This document shows positions 1-11,653 of a DNA stretch of 64,000 nt, in pieces; positions within the stretch are counted from its first letter, which is position 1; each line of letters starts with the position of its first letter. The DNA comes from Anaeramoeba flamelloides (Eukaryota; Metamonada; Anaeramoebidae), in assembly GCA_027625915.1 (NCBI GenBank), contig JANTQA010000029.1:4774001-4838000 (forward strand), given 5' to 3'. The notes below the pieces were generated by a model, which was not told the origin of the DNA, did not search any database, and saw only the letters and a program-made list of their open reading frames with translations. A program made the position numbers and the translations under genes.

Positions 1-941
1 ATGTCCTTTGGATCAAATAATAATTGTGATTCAATTGGAACATTTTTATTTTCTTTTTCATTATTTAAATTAATATTATAATTATTATTATTATTATTGT
101 TATAATTATTCATAATATTGTTAATTTCAAAATCAAAATTGTTTTCAAATTTTGGTGGATCAATTGTTTCTAATAATCCAGTAGGCTGGAAGTCGTTTAA
201 TTGCAAACCTAAATGAATAAACAATTGATTTATTGGGTAAACTATATTTAATTTTAAATTAGGCAATTGGATTATTTCGATAAATACATTTAAAATTGCC
301 ATTACCCAAGGATTTGGTGGCTTAAAATGCTTTGATTCATGAACAGAAAATAATAAATTACAAACAAAGGGAATTATTATTATCAATCTTCCATTTCGAT
401 AAGCATCTAGCACTATTTCTTTCACTCTTAGATATTTTCTTAAAATGGGCCTATCTATAGCTAAAGTCGTTTTACCAATCCAATAACCAAAATTTTTTAA
501 AATGGTTTGTTCAAGATTATTTGATATTAAATTATTGGATTTTAACAATATGTGCACACAATAAAAGCATTTTTCTAAAATTAATTTATTTAGTTTTCGA
601 AAATTTAATCGATCAAATAATTCGAAATAAAATGGATGATAATTACTTTCAATGGAAATTTTTTTAATAACAAAATAATTTACAAACCAATCATAATACT
701 CTTCTCTTAATAATATCCTTATTTTTTCAATATTTTGTAAAATATTTTGTTCATTGAAATTATTTATCAAATAATAGATTTGATTACTTATTTCTTCTTG
801 ATAATATGTTTCTTGTTGATAATTATTGTTATTATTAAAGTGATAGTTATGTAAATTTAACATTGATGATGATTTACTATTATTAAATAATTTATCTAAT
901 TGCAGATTTAAATTATTTTCTTCATTAAAATTATTATTATT

Positions 942-1011
<70 letters not shown>

Positions 1012-4000
1012 CTGTTAATGTTGTTGTTGTTGTTGTTGTTGTTGTTGCTGCTGCTGCTGCTGTTGTTGTTGTTAATATTGTTATTCATGAACAATCCCTC
1101 TTGGTATCTGGAATTTTGATTTAAATAATTTGCATTTAAATTCTGATTATTATTAAGTATATTTTTTTCTTTTAATATTTCATCCAAGTATTGGAATTCA
1201 TTATAATCTTCTTCTTGTTTATTTATTTTTTTTTGTTGTTGTTGATGATGGAATTGATCTTGGTAAATTAATTTAAATTGATTTAATTCATTATTCTCTC
1301 CTTTTTTGTTTTTATCAATAACATCACTATTTATTTCATTCTTTACATTAATATTATTTAATATTTGATTAATCTTCTCAATGATTTGAGGGAGATTTTT
1401 TTTAATATTAGGAATTTGGATAATATGTGTGCAATATTGGGGCCATTTATCAAGTTGATCTAAAAATTCCAATATTGCTGAAGAGCCAAATTGGAAAATA
1501 TTGGAATTGGGTGGCTTTTTTAAAGATTCTAACACATCTCTTAATGCTATACCTAAGGGCACATGTTGTATCAATCCATGGTTGATTAATAAACCAAAAA
1601 GCTTTCCGGTAATTCTTAATTCATTTAAAGGGAAACCAGAAAAAAATTGGTATTCATCTAATAAATTATGGATCATACAATCAAAAATTTGATTTTCTCT
1701 CTCGTTTTCTGACTCTTTAAATTGTGTCAATAACTTAATTGCCTGGTCTATATTAATTTTTCTTTGGTAAATCAATTGGAAATAATTATTGGCCTTTTGT
1801 TCAATATCTTGTGTAAATGTTTGTTCTTCATTTTTAAAAGTATAGTTTAATAATTGTGGGAATGCCTGTGTACAAATTCGATAATTTTTATTAATTTTGT
1901 ACAAAATATCTTTATTGGTATAATTTTTTGAATAAAAGCATTTAAAAAAAATGGCAATGGTATCAGTTTTTAATTTTAAATTCGGTGATTCTGTTTTTGA
2001 TATCTCCATTTTGGCATTATTTTTTAAAAACTTTAAACAGTGATAAATAAAATGTGCATTTGATTTGATTTTTAATTTCTCAGTTAACCATTTTTCTAAA
2101 TTTAAACATTCCTGCTGTGATGCAAATGTTGCCAAATCAAATACAAAATCCAATTCCTGTGATTCTAATACATACAATAACACTTTATGATTTTGAACAA
2201 TTTCTAAAAAAATTGTCAAGATGTTTGCCTTCTGGGCTGACTTTCTCCAAATTGATACCATAACATTTACGATGATCTGTGGGTTAATTCCCCAGAGATT
2301 TTTTAATACAATGTTTGAATTTGGATGGTTTCCTAAAAATTTCCTTATTAATTTTTCATTTAATTCATTACTTAATGAATTCCACTCTGATTTTACCTGC
2401 GCTAACCCTAATAATAAATATTCTGGTGATTTTTCCAGCGGATCGTTGAATATTTGCCTAACTTTGTCAATTGAATAGTTTGATAAATACAATAATAATT
2501 CAATCAAATCTAAACTTAGCCATGCATTATTTAAATTTTTATTAAAATTTAATGCATCCATCTCCATTTCTAAATTATTATTGTTGTTGTTGCGGTTGTT
2601 ATTATTAACATCATCATTGCTCTTGATATCAATGTTATTAGCAATCTTGTTATTGTTATTATCAATATTGGTCTTATCGTTAGTTCTTAATTCTTCAATT
2701 TTTTTTTGTTGGCGAAATGTGATCGAAAAATCAAAAATATATGGTGGTGATTTAATTAATTGTGTTAATAAAGAAATTTGCGCTTCATGGTTTTTCCATT
2801 TTGAAAATATAAAATTCTTGGATAAGAATCGTTTTATTGATTTTTTGAAGATCTCATTTAATACTATCAATGAGATTTCATTAATTAATTCAAATTCTGG
2901 ACAATCAAAAAATAATATCGTCTTTGCCCAACTGATATTTGGATATTGTTTGTTAATTGCATTAACAAATAAATCTAAATCCCATTGAATAAGTGACCTT
3001 AACTGATTGAAATCATAATTAATGGGATAACTATTGCTAATCGTCTTTTGTGAATTTAGCAGCGTCTTTGTATCTCGGCCACTTTTATTACACATATTAA
3101 TAATGGTCTTTGCCAATTCTTCTTCGGTAAGTGGTGAAACTTGTTCAAGTATTTGCTGTATTGTCGTTTTATTCGATAATATTTCATATCCCAAATCTGC
3201 AATAACAATCGAAAGTTTACATGATTTGTCATATTCACTTGCAATCCAATTCTTTGAATTATTTTCTAAATTCATTTCTCTTTGAAATTCACTATTCGTT
3301 GATTTTTTTTTTTTTTTTTGTTTGTATTTTGAGATTAATTTTGATTTTTTTTTTAAAATTAAAATTTGGATTTATTTTAGAGATTTGCGTTTGAAAATGA
3401 AAAAAAGTAAATTTTCGAATTTTGAACGATCACAGAAATCATAAAAAGCAATTTTTTTTTTGACAAGATATTTTGGAAGAATATCAAATTAGATTTTATA
3501 AATAAAAAGGATTTGGTCGTATTAATTTAGATAATATTAGATTTTTTTGAAACAATGTCACAAAAATAATGAAGATTTAACTTTTCTTTTTTTGAAAATT
3601 TTTTTGTGTTTAATTATAATAATTTAGATTTTGGAAGATCCAATTTAATTTTGAATGGAATGTGTTTAATAAATTTGAATTCTAGAAAATTGCTGCTGTT
3701 GTGAAAAAAAAAAGTGAGAAACATGAAAAAAAAGATGAACATTTGTTTTTTTTTGAAGTTTCAAAAATTTAATTGAGAAGATTAGTCAAAATAAATGAAT
3801 TTACAAGTATTTTTTCAAATTAAATAAGAATTCAAATCCAGATTAAAACATTTTAATAAGCATGAGTATCTAATTTTTGATTTTCTTAATTTCAATTCCA
3901 TCAAGATCATTTGAGTATAATATCTTAAAAATCAAACACTGTATCTTTAATATATAATGAAGAAAAAATTACATTTTTCGGGAAATCCATATCTGGTAAA

Positions 4001-6048
4001 TCACGAGATTCAGAAATAATCCTTGATATCTAATCAGAATGGTTTTGCTGATTACTTTAAAAAAAAAAAACCCTCTATTCTTATTAAGATAGACCAATTG
4101 TGAAAATGATAGATTTTGGAATTTTCAATTTTTAATTGGAAATCTTATTCTAAAATCTTGATTTTTTCGATAAAAATAGCATTGAATATCAAGATTAATG
4201 AATCAAAGTCCAAAGGGATAAATATAAAATCCAAATTGTTAAACCAATAAAGACTTATTTTTAAAATAACATTTCAAATGAAAAAGATAAAAAATAATGA
4301 TAATACCTCCTTGCCAATAAGATTTGGTATTAAAAGAAAATATTGAGTTTTTGATGTAATTCACTTAAACTGTCTTTATGGATTTGGTATTAAGACAAAT
4401 TAAATTAGATGGTTATACTTATTAAAAGATTTTAATCCCGATTTGAATTCTTGCTTAATTTAAAAAAATACTTGTAAATTCATTTATTTTGACTAATCTT
4501 CTCAATTAAAATTTTGAAATTTCAAAAAAAAAAAAAATGCCTGACTTTTTTTTTCATGTTTCTCTTTTTTTTTCATAACAGTTAGGGTTTTTTTGTTTAA
4601 GAAATGTGTGGAAAAATAATGATACAATACATTTTTATTTCTTTAATGAATAAAAAATAAAAAAAAAAAATGGTTATTCGGTTTTTTTTCATTGTTTAAA
4701 ATAACGGAGTTTAATATTTTGATTTTTTTCAATTCTTGGGGATTTCGAAAAACCACCATTATTCTTTTTTATTTAGAAAATCTTTTGGTCGTGCTGTAAA
4801 CACTCTGGTGATTTTTAAAAGTGTTTATTTCAATATTTGACTTTTATCTCATTTTCTTACAAAAGAGTTGTTATTTATTAATGTAGGTTTGACAATTATA
4901 AAAATAATAAAAGATTTTATTTTATTTGAATGTCCCTAAAATTATTGCATAAAAATTTTCAAAGAGAAAACCTCAAGACTTGAGATAAAGTGATTTTTAA
5001 ACAAAAAAACTTTTCTGTTTAGGGTTGGTTGTATTATTTTAAGTGTTTGTGGTAAAAGAAAAATATTATCATTTGAAAAAAATTGCTAGATTAAAAGAAT
5101 TATTTACCGATTTGAATTTGAAAAGTGTATATCTTGTTGAAGTATTGGAATAAATGTTGGTGGAAGATCGTTTTGTTCTGGAAATCTTTTTTTAATTAGG
5201 ACTAAAATGGTTTCTTCTAGTTTTGTTAAGCGAAATTCTTTAAATAAACAATAAAGGGTATGTAGTGAACTTTCTGGTAAAAATAAAAAGCCATCGTCTA
5301 AACTTTCCGTGTTTATTTTTTCAAAGTATAACAGACCTTTCAAATTTTGAAATAAATTAGATATCGGTTGGAAAAGTTAAATAATTAAAAAAGAATTTTG
5401 TTGTTTTTTTTTAACAGAAAAAACTAAAAAATTAATTTCTTTTTCTGATTGAAAAAAAAAGATAAAAAAAAAGAACCAAACCTTCTTTATGGATTTTTTG
5501 AATTTCAGATTTTGTCATCGAAATAGCTAGAATGATTTCTTGAGTTTTAGATAAGCTCAAAGTTTTTGAAATAATTTTAATGAAATTATTTGAGATTTGC
5601 TTCCTTGATTGGATTGCGCAACAAATGATACTCACAAAATTGGGTCGTTCTGTAATCGACGACAATTTTTCTACAAGTAATTTACGTTGACAAATTTGCA
5701 ATTCTGTGTTGGATCTCGACTCAGACAAATTGATATTAACAAAAAGTGTTTTGATAAAATAAACAAAAACATCGTCGCCATATAATTCAATTAACTAAAA
5801 TTTGTGGTTTGGAAGTAAACACGAAACGGTTATTTAAAAGTTGGTATTTGTTCAATGAATTGTAAAAAAGAAAAAAAAGATCCTTTTTTTATATTTTTTT
5901 TTTTTTTTTTTTTTTTGTTTTTCAAAATAAAAAAGAATTTCTTTACATTATCAATTTCCTGTGTATGATTTGTGAGGTTTTGTTTGTTTAAAAATGATAC
6001 CAAATAATCAATTTGAGTGCTAAGTAAAAAAGAAAAATTTGATAGCAT
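1..6048 (-). CDS. CNOT1: CCR4-NOT complex scaffold subunit 1 (CNOT1/Not1), 5' part, four exons, truncated at left edge
   Basis: Scaffold of the CCR4-NOT deadenylase that shortens mRNA poly(A) tails. Exons on the minus strand: 6048-5947 (34 residues, ATG at 6048), 5794-5482, 5336-5108 and 3291 to beyond base 1. All junctions are GT-AG and keep phase (0, 1, 2). About 1,311 residues are visible against roughly 2,400 in animals. Exon 1 carries the Not1 N-terminal pattern (QIDYLVSFLNKQN); exon 2 shows SLSKTQEIILA and exon 3 FPEQNDLPPTFIPIL, both matching human CNOT1 order. Exon 4 contains FLGNHPNS, then a TTP-binding-type HEAT region (about residues 710-845, with EYQFFSGFPLNELRITGKLFG), an Asn/Ser run (about 950-1000) and the CAF1-binding MIF4G region (about 1065-1245, with PPNPWVMAILNVFIE). 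Recognition is from remembered family sequence. Intron 3 is 1,816 bp against 152 and 145 bp for introns 1 and 2, because of an inserted element. The exon 4 reading frame is open to base 1, so the remaining C-terminal half lies outside. Confidence 0.93.
3691..4586. mobile_element. Inverted-repeat (MITE-like) element inside CNOT1 intron 3
   Basis: Left arm about 3691-3880 and right arm about 4410-4586 are imperfect reverse complements. The arm containing AAACATGAAAAAAAAG, then AATTGAGAAGATTAGTCAAA, then ATGAATTTACAAGTATTTTT on the left recurs inverted on the right. The roughly 900-bp element has no open reading frame and fits a non-autonomous DNA element or foldback element. Outer limits are approximate and no clear target duplication was found. 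Confidence 0.7.
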
Positions 6049-8563
6049 TCTTTGGTTCTGAGCAAATTAAAAATCCGAATTGAAAAAAAAAAAGAAAAAT
6101 GATTAAAGATTTTAAGGAAAAAATTTTGTTAAAAACATGGGTTGTAGACGATCTCAGAGAATTTTAAGTTTGTTATTAAAGGAGTTAGTAATTTGGTAGT
6201 ATTCTATTTTTTATTGTACAATTGTATGAGTCATGCTTAAGTTTTGACTCACTGGTTTTATATAAATAGAGACAATATTAATTTCTATAAACAAGAACTT
6301 TATTAAGAAAACAAAATCTAATTAATTCGTAAGATCTAGACAACAAAGGGAAGAGTGACCAATAAAAATATTATCTAATAAATTTTAAGGTAAATTTAAA
6401 AAAAATATTACCACATCTAGAAATTGAAAAATGGTGTAAAAATATGATCCCTATAAAAACGAAGCTTAATTTTTAAAAGCTATTTTCTTAAATGAATTAT
6501 TGTTTTTAAAAGTTTGATTCATTTTTTTCATTTTTGAAAAGTTCAAAATCCAACATATTTCTGAATACAAAAAAAATTATTTTCTTTGAAGAAGAAATCT
6601 TATTATCTCTAAAGGAAATTTACCAAAATACACTTCAAAAATGAAACACCATTGTTCGGAGATAACTTTTGATAAAAAATCTACTTAATTTCAAAACAAT
6701 TATACAATAATTATTTTAAACTTGAAAAAAATAAAATTTCATTGATTCAAAGAACATTTTCATATAATTTTTTTTTTGCACTGAACAAAAAATACTATTG
6801 AAAAAAAATAATCAAACCATATAATTAAAAATTTCTACATATATACTTTTTTTAAAAAACTCAAAAATTCAACTAGTAACCAAAAGAAATACCTTTTAAT
6901 TTGATTAAATTTCATAAAATAATGAAGAACCAAATCTCAATTTTTACAATGAACTAACAATAACCCAAGAAATAAACTTATCAATAGGTTTTATTATTTC
7001 TCAATTTTATTTAAATATTATCAAACAAATAAAATGCATATTTCTTGAAAAAAAAAAAAAAAAACTAGATAATAGTATCAAATATAATATTTTAATAATA
7101 ACCTTATGGTATTTGTATCCTGAATATTTTTAAAAAAATTACCGAATTTTTTGGAATTTCAAAAAATATATTAAATATTTGTGAATATTTTAGAAAAAAT
7201 CAATTGTTCATAACTAAAATTGATAAATTTTGGTTTATTTTTCTTATTTTTTTAAAAAAAGAGATTAAATAATTAATCGAGGTTCTCCATGAATAATATA
7301 TAAAACTGTAACAAAAATAATCAAGTCGAAATTTCAATATTTTAAAGAAGATATAAACCCAAAAATAATTTCGTTTTTCTTGACGTCAAACAAATAATAA
7401 AATATTTCACTTTTTTTAAAAAAATAATGAAAATATTAATCGTGAAATAGATAATTTAAAGTTATTCGGTCCAAATCGAAATCAATTTTGAGAAAAAGTT
7501 AATAATCATTAATTCTTGAAGGAAATGTCAAGAAAATTTAAAAATTATTAGGCCAAATAACAATCTAAATGAATATTCATTCCATAAATTACTGTCGTGT
7601 ACTATATATACCTTAATGTGACTAGTTTTTTTTAATCAAAGAAATAAAAAGAAAATTACATAATTTTTTTTTTGTTTCTAAAAATTAAAAAAAAATCTAT
7701 TGCGATTTTCTTGAGGTTTTAATGTTTTATTTCTACAATCTATTGATTTTCTAAATAAAAAGAAAACTTCAAAAAAAAACCAAAGTAGTATTTCTATAAT
7801 TCAAATTAATTGAATAAAATCAAACATATTACTTAATTATTTTGTTTTCTGAGAAAAGAGAAAAACTTTGTTTAATTTGTGAAATAAATAGAAAATTTAA
7901 GATTTTTTTTTTTATTTCTCAAATTAAAAAAACCTCTGAACAAAAAATAATATCATATTTTGGTATTCAACTTCGAAATTAAAACCAAGAAAATTCATAA
8001 ATAACCTAAAAATATATTCTAATGTTTATGATAAAAATGAAATTAAAAGCAAATCTAGTAATATAGTTAAAAATATTTAAACTTAGATACAAATGAAAAT
8101 ATCCATCTTTTTATTATTAGGTTTCCCATTCTATAAAAAAAAACGAAAATTATAATTAAAGACAAAATCAAAATTAGAAAAAAATTATAAAAATAACATC
8201 TTAGATATAATTCAAAATAAAGAATCATTATTTATTATGTTATTTGTTAATGATATAGAAAATTATGATTGTTTATTGAAAATTCTAAGAAAAATTTGTA
8301 AATTAGGAGAAGTTCTTCTATTTCATCGAGTACCTTAGAGTGTCTAGATTTTTTTCCAGTTTTTTGTTTGGAAAAATCTATAGATTTTCTAATAAAAATA
8401 AAAATAAAAAAAAAAACTGAAAAATGCCTATCCAAGATTTAAAATAATAATAAAAAAAATTCAATTGGTTTAGAAACTAAAATTCATTTCTTGAAAGTCT
8501 ATCAATGAGTTAGATTATTCCCTTTCCTTGAATTCCTTTAATAATTATTGTGGTATTCCCCAC

Positions 8564-8603
<40 letters not shown>

Positions 8604-9746
8604 CTTCTACAAAATACTTCATAAATTCTTGTTTTACATTTTAATTTACATATAATGGAGTTTCTTAACATTGAGCTCAGATAAAAAAAAATCATCTTTG
8701 CAAACCTTTTAAAAACAAAAATTATTTTATTTTATTTGTCTCCCCGACTTAGGTACTATCAAAAAATTATACCCACTTAGTGTTGAAATACAATAAGGCC
8801 GTCAATAATAACGATTTAAAAGTTTACGATCAAGAAGAAAACCAAAATATTACAAATTATAAGTTCTTACAGATTTTAATGGAAAAATGATAAAATATTT
8901 ATTAAATAAAAACTTTTATAATATTATTAAATGAAATAAAGGCAGAATTAAAACCTTTTTATTTACTCGATGTAAAGAAAGATTTCACTTAATTTTAAAT
9001 TTAACTATAATATCAACTTAAACTTGATAATACTTCAAAATAAAGAAAGTGGCTATTTTTTATGAATTTTTGATTTTAGAACCTTTTCAAGTTAAATTTC
9101 CTATTTGATCCGAAAATATTTTTTCACCTCAAATGATAGATTTTCAAGAAAAAACCCTTTATTTTGAATTTTAACAAGATCTATTGACTTTTCATTCTTT
9201 TCAATCAACAAATATGTTGTTAACCATAAAAGTAATCTTCATATGTCCTGGGATTCGGATAGACCTTAATTTTGAGATAAAAGTACGTTTTTTTTCAAAT
9301 AAAGTTTTTTTATAGTAACATAATCCTATCCAAAATACCCTTTTGTGTATTCAAAAAATTAGAAAAAGTCGCTTATTGAAAATGGCTGTTTAAAATTGTT
9401 ACGAGATAGACAATTGTTGTGCTAAGAAATAAACAACACTAAACAGATCTGAAATAACACCTGTTAAAAAGTGTGATTACTTGATCGAAATGAAATCATA
9501 AAAAGTCAGGTTTGGTTCAATAAAATTATTTGAAGAATAACTTGAAAATTGGCTGTCAAGAAAGAACTCACTGAAAAAAAAAAAAGCCTTTGAATCAAAG
9601 GTAACATATTACTAAGATTACAAAGAAATAAATAAAAAAAATAGAAAAAATAATAAACAATCCTTATTAATTGGAATTTTTAATCTTTTTTGAAAACTTT
9701 AGACGAAGCCCAAATTGAGTTGTTTTTATTTTTGGTTTGTTCTTGT
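6049..9746. other. AT-rich intergenic region between CNOT1 and the nurim-like gene
   Basis: No coding region or RNA gene could be supported. Open frames here are short, start at non-ATG codons and have homopolymer composition. The only clear landmark is a TA dinucleotide run at about 8566-8602. CNOT1 is transcribed away from this segment, so its promoter should lie just above 6048. Confidence 0.6.
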
Positions 9747-10508
9747 CTAATGGTTATTCTTATTTAAGCCTTTGGTATATAAATTATAAGGGTTTGCTGA
9801 GGACCACAGAAATGAGATCGAAGATCTGACAACATGAGAAGCGCTGGTGATGTGTTGGGATTGAGGGTTTACAAAAAGGATTAACCAAATAATTGTTGAC
9901 ATTGCAAGCAATAGTCGATCTGCTGTCATTATTGGCGTTGCAAATAAGATGAAAATTGGGCCAAGGAAATTAGGTGTTCTTCCTTCGTCTAGCAAGGACA
10001 AAACCTGAAGCAAGGAGTTCTTCATGGGATCCCTGTTCTTGTGGTGGGTGTCTCCTCCAAAGACGTGTAATAAGGAATACAAAAATAATTGTGCAATTGT
10101 CAAGAGCCAGCCTATTGAAGAGACGACTTTAATAAGCAATTGGAAATTCGTGATTGTCCAAATTACGTTATAGTCCAAATGGATCCAGAAACTTGGTAGC
10201 ATTAGAAACGGTATTAAAGTCATGCAGCCAAGGACAACACCAACAAATTGAAAACTTGCTTTTGAGATAAGGAACGTTTTGATTCGTGTATAGAGGACCA
10301 TTTGATACACGAAAAACATAAAAATAATTGCAATGTCCCATAAAAATGCAAACCTTACGTTTGAAAAAATTATTGTTGGAATAAAGATACCAACCTTATC
10401 AGAATGGATCGTTGGCTTGAAGAATTCGTGAAGAACTGAGCAAGTAATTAGTCCCAAGCCAAGGTTTATACCTAAAAAAAGCATTAAAATTACAGAAGAT
10501 CGCTTCAT
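9747..10508 (-). CDS. Nurim-like multi-pass membrane protein (NnrU/isoprenylcysteine methyltransferase-like superfamily)
   Basis: Intact single-exon frame of 253 residues with ATG at 10508, close to the 262 residues of animal nurim. About six hydrophobic segments are visible (near residues 5-27, 45-70, 80-105, 112-132, 135-150 and 180-215). The C-terminal block TPNFLGPIFILFATPIMTAD followed by RLLLAMSTIIWL resembles the nurim block that reads VPTLGTDRLLLAFLLTLYL, and an upstream segment resembles nurim's SWLLIFSILLVFDY region. Nurim is an inner nuclear membrane protein related to isoprenylcysteine carboxyl methyltransferases and to bacterial NnrU/MddA proteins. The motif His that usually follows the Arg in the LRHP-type methyltransferase motif is absent (GRTPNF), so a methyltransferase activity is doubtful. 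Assignment to nurim rather than another NnrU-like protein is an inference. Confidence 0.6.
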   Translation of the reverse strand: MKRSSVILMLFLGINLGLGLITCSVLHEFFKPTIHSDKVGIFIPTIIFSNVRFAFLWDIAIIFMFFVYQMVLYTRIKTFLISKASFQFVGVVLGCMTLIPFLMLPSFWIHLDYNVIWTITNFQLLIKVVSSIGWLLTIAQLFLYSLLHVFGGDTHHKNRDPMKNSLLQVLSLLDEGRTPNFLGPIFILFATPIMTADRLLLAMSTIIWLILFVNPQSQHITSASHVVRSSISFLWSSANPYNLYTKGLNKNNH

Positions 10509-10784
10509 TGGTGTTGAAAATAAAAAGAATTCAGAAGAAATGCTCTTTTGATTGCAAAAGAAAGTAAAAAAAATGATTATTTTTGAAATTTGTTTTTGGA
10601 ATTAAGATCGTAATGTTACTTTCTATAAGAAAATAGAAAACAAAACAATACTGTAGATAATGAGAGTTTGTTTTCCAAAGTGATAAATTTGGAAATGAGG
10701 ATAAAGATTTAAACAAATTTGCTAAAGATTAATTCTTTTTTTTGATTGATTTTTAATCCAAATCTTTATTAGAATAAAATTTAA

Positions 10785-11616
10785 GGGATGAAAATCAATT
10801 TGGAAAAGTCTAAAAATGGAGATTACAGCTATTGGATAAAAAATATATCAATTCTCCACAGTTAAATATCTCAAAAATGTTGATTAGTACTATTTGTTAA
10901 TCTTACCAATTAAAGATGATTGATTGTTTGAGAAAAAACAATTTAAAAATTTTCCGTCGAAATCTACTGTTAATTGCAAAATAAAAAGATCCACATTTTC
11001 ATTTAGCTTTCCAAAAACACATCTCTCAATAATTAATATCAAACATCAAATGTCCCAATTCTTAGAGGGAAATTAATGATTTAAGCTAATTTTAAGAAAT
11101 AAAAGTTCGAAATGTAACAATATTATTAAAATCTTTTTTTGGAAAGCTGAATGAAAATTTTGTTCCATTTATTTTAAAAAAAATAGTATATTTAACAACA
11201 AATAAAAAGATTTATTCATTTATAATCAAACTTCAAAGTAGTAAAAATATCTTTTTTTTAAATTGCTCTCTAAATGAAGATATTAGCTAAAAAATTTGAT
11301 TAAGGCTCTAGTCATTTACAGTGGATTTGCTGCATACTCAAGGAGTGATTAAAATCAAAGCGGTAATATGAAATTACCCTTCTTTTGATTGACAAATTTC
11401 AAGTTCTAAAAAAAAAAATTAATAATAGGATCACCTTAGTAAAAAAATCAAAACAAAATAAAACATTTCATAGTAATTTCAATTTAAAAAAAAAATTACT
11501 TGTTTCTTTTTTTAAATTTCCAACCGATTAAATTCCTTCAATTGAAACAAATTGTTTTCTCGAAGTACCTAATCAATTTAATTTGATTTAATCTATTTTG
11601 TCGTTATGTTGTGTTC

Positions 11617-11653
<37 letters not shown>

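Noticed and set aside
1501-3285. Plus-strand open frames opposite CNOT1, including Leu-rich ones
   Set aside because: Shadows of the minus-strand CNOT1 exon; the Leu runs are the complement of Asn codons.
8510-8695. Short minus-strand frame with an Ile-Tyr run
   Set aside because: Created by the TA microsatellite; no start codon support.
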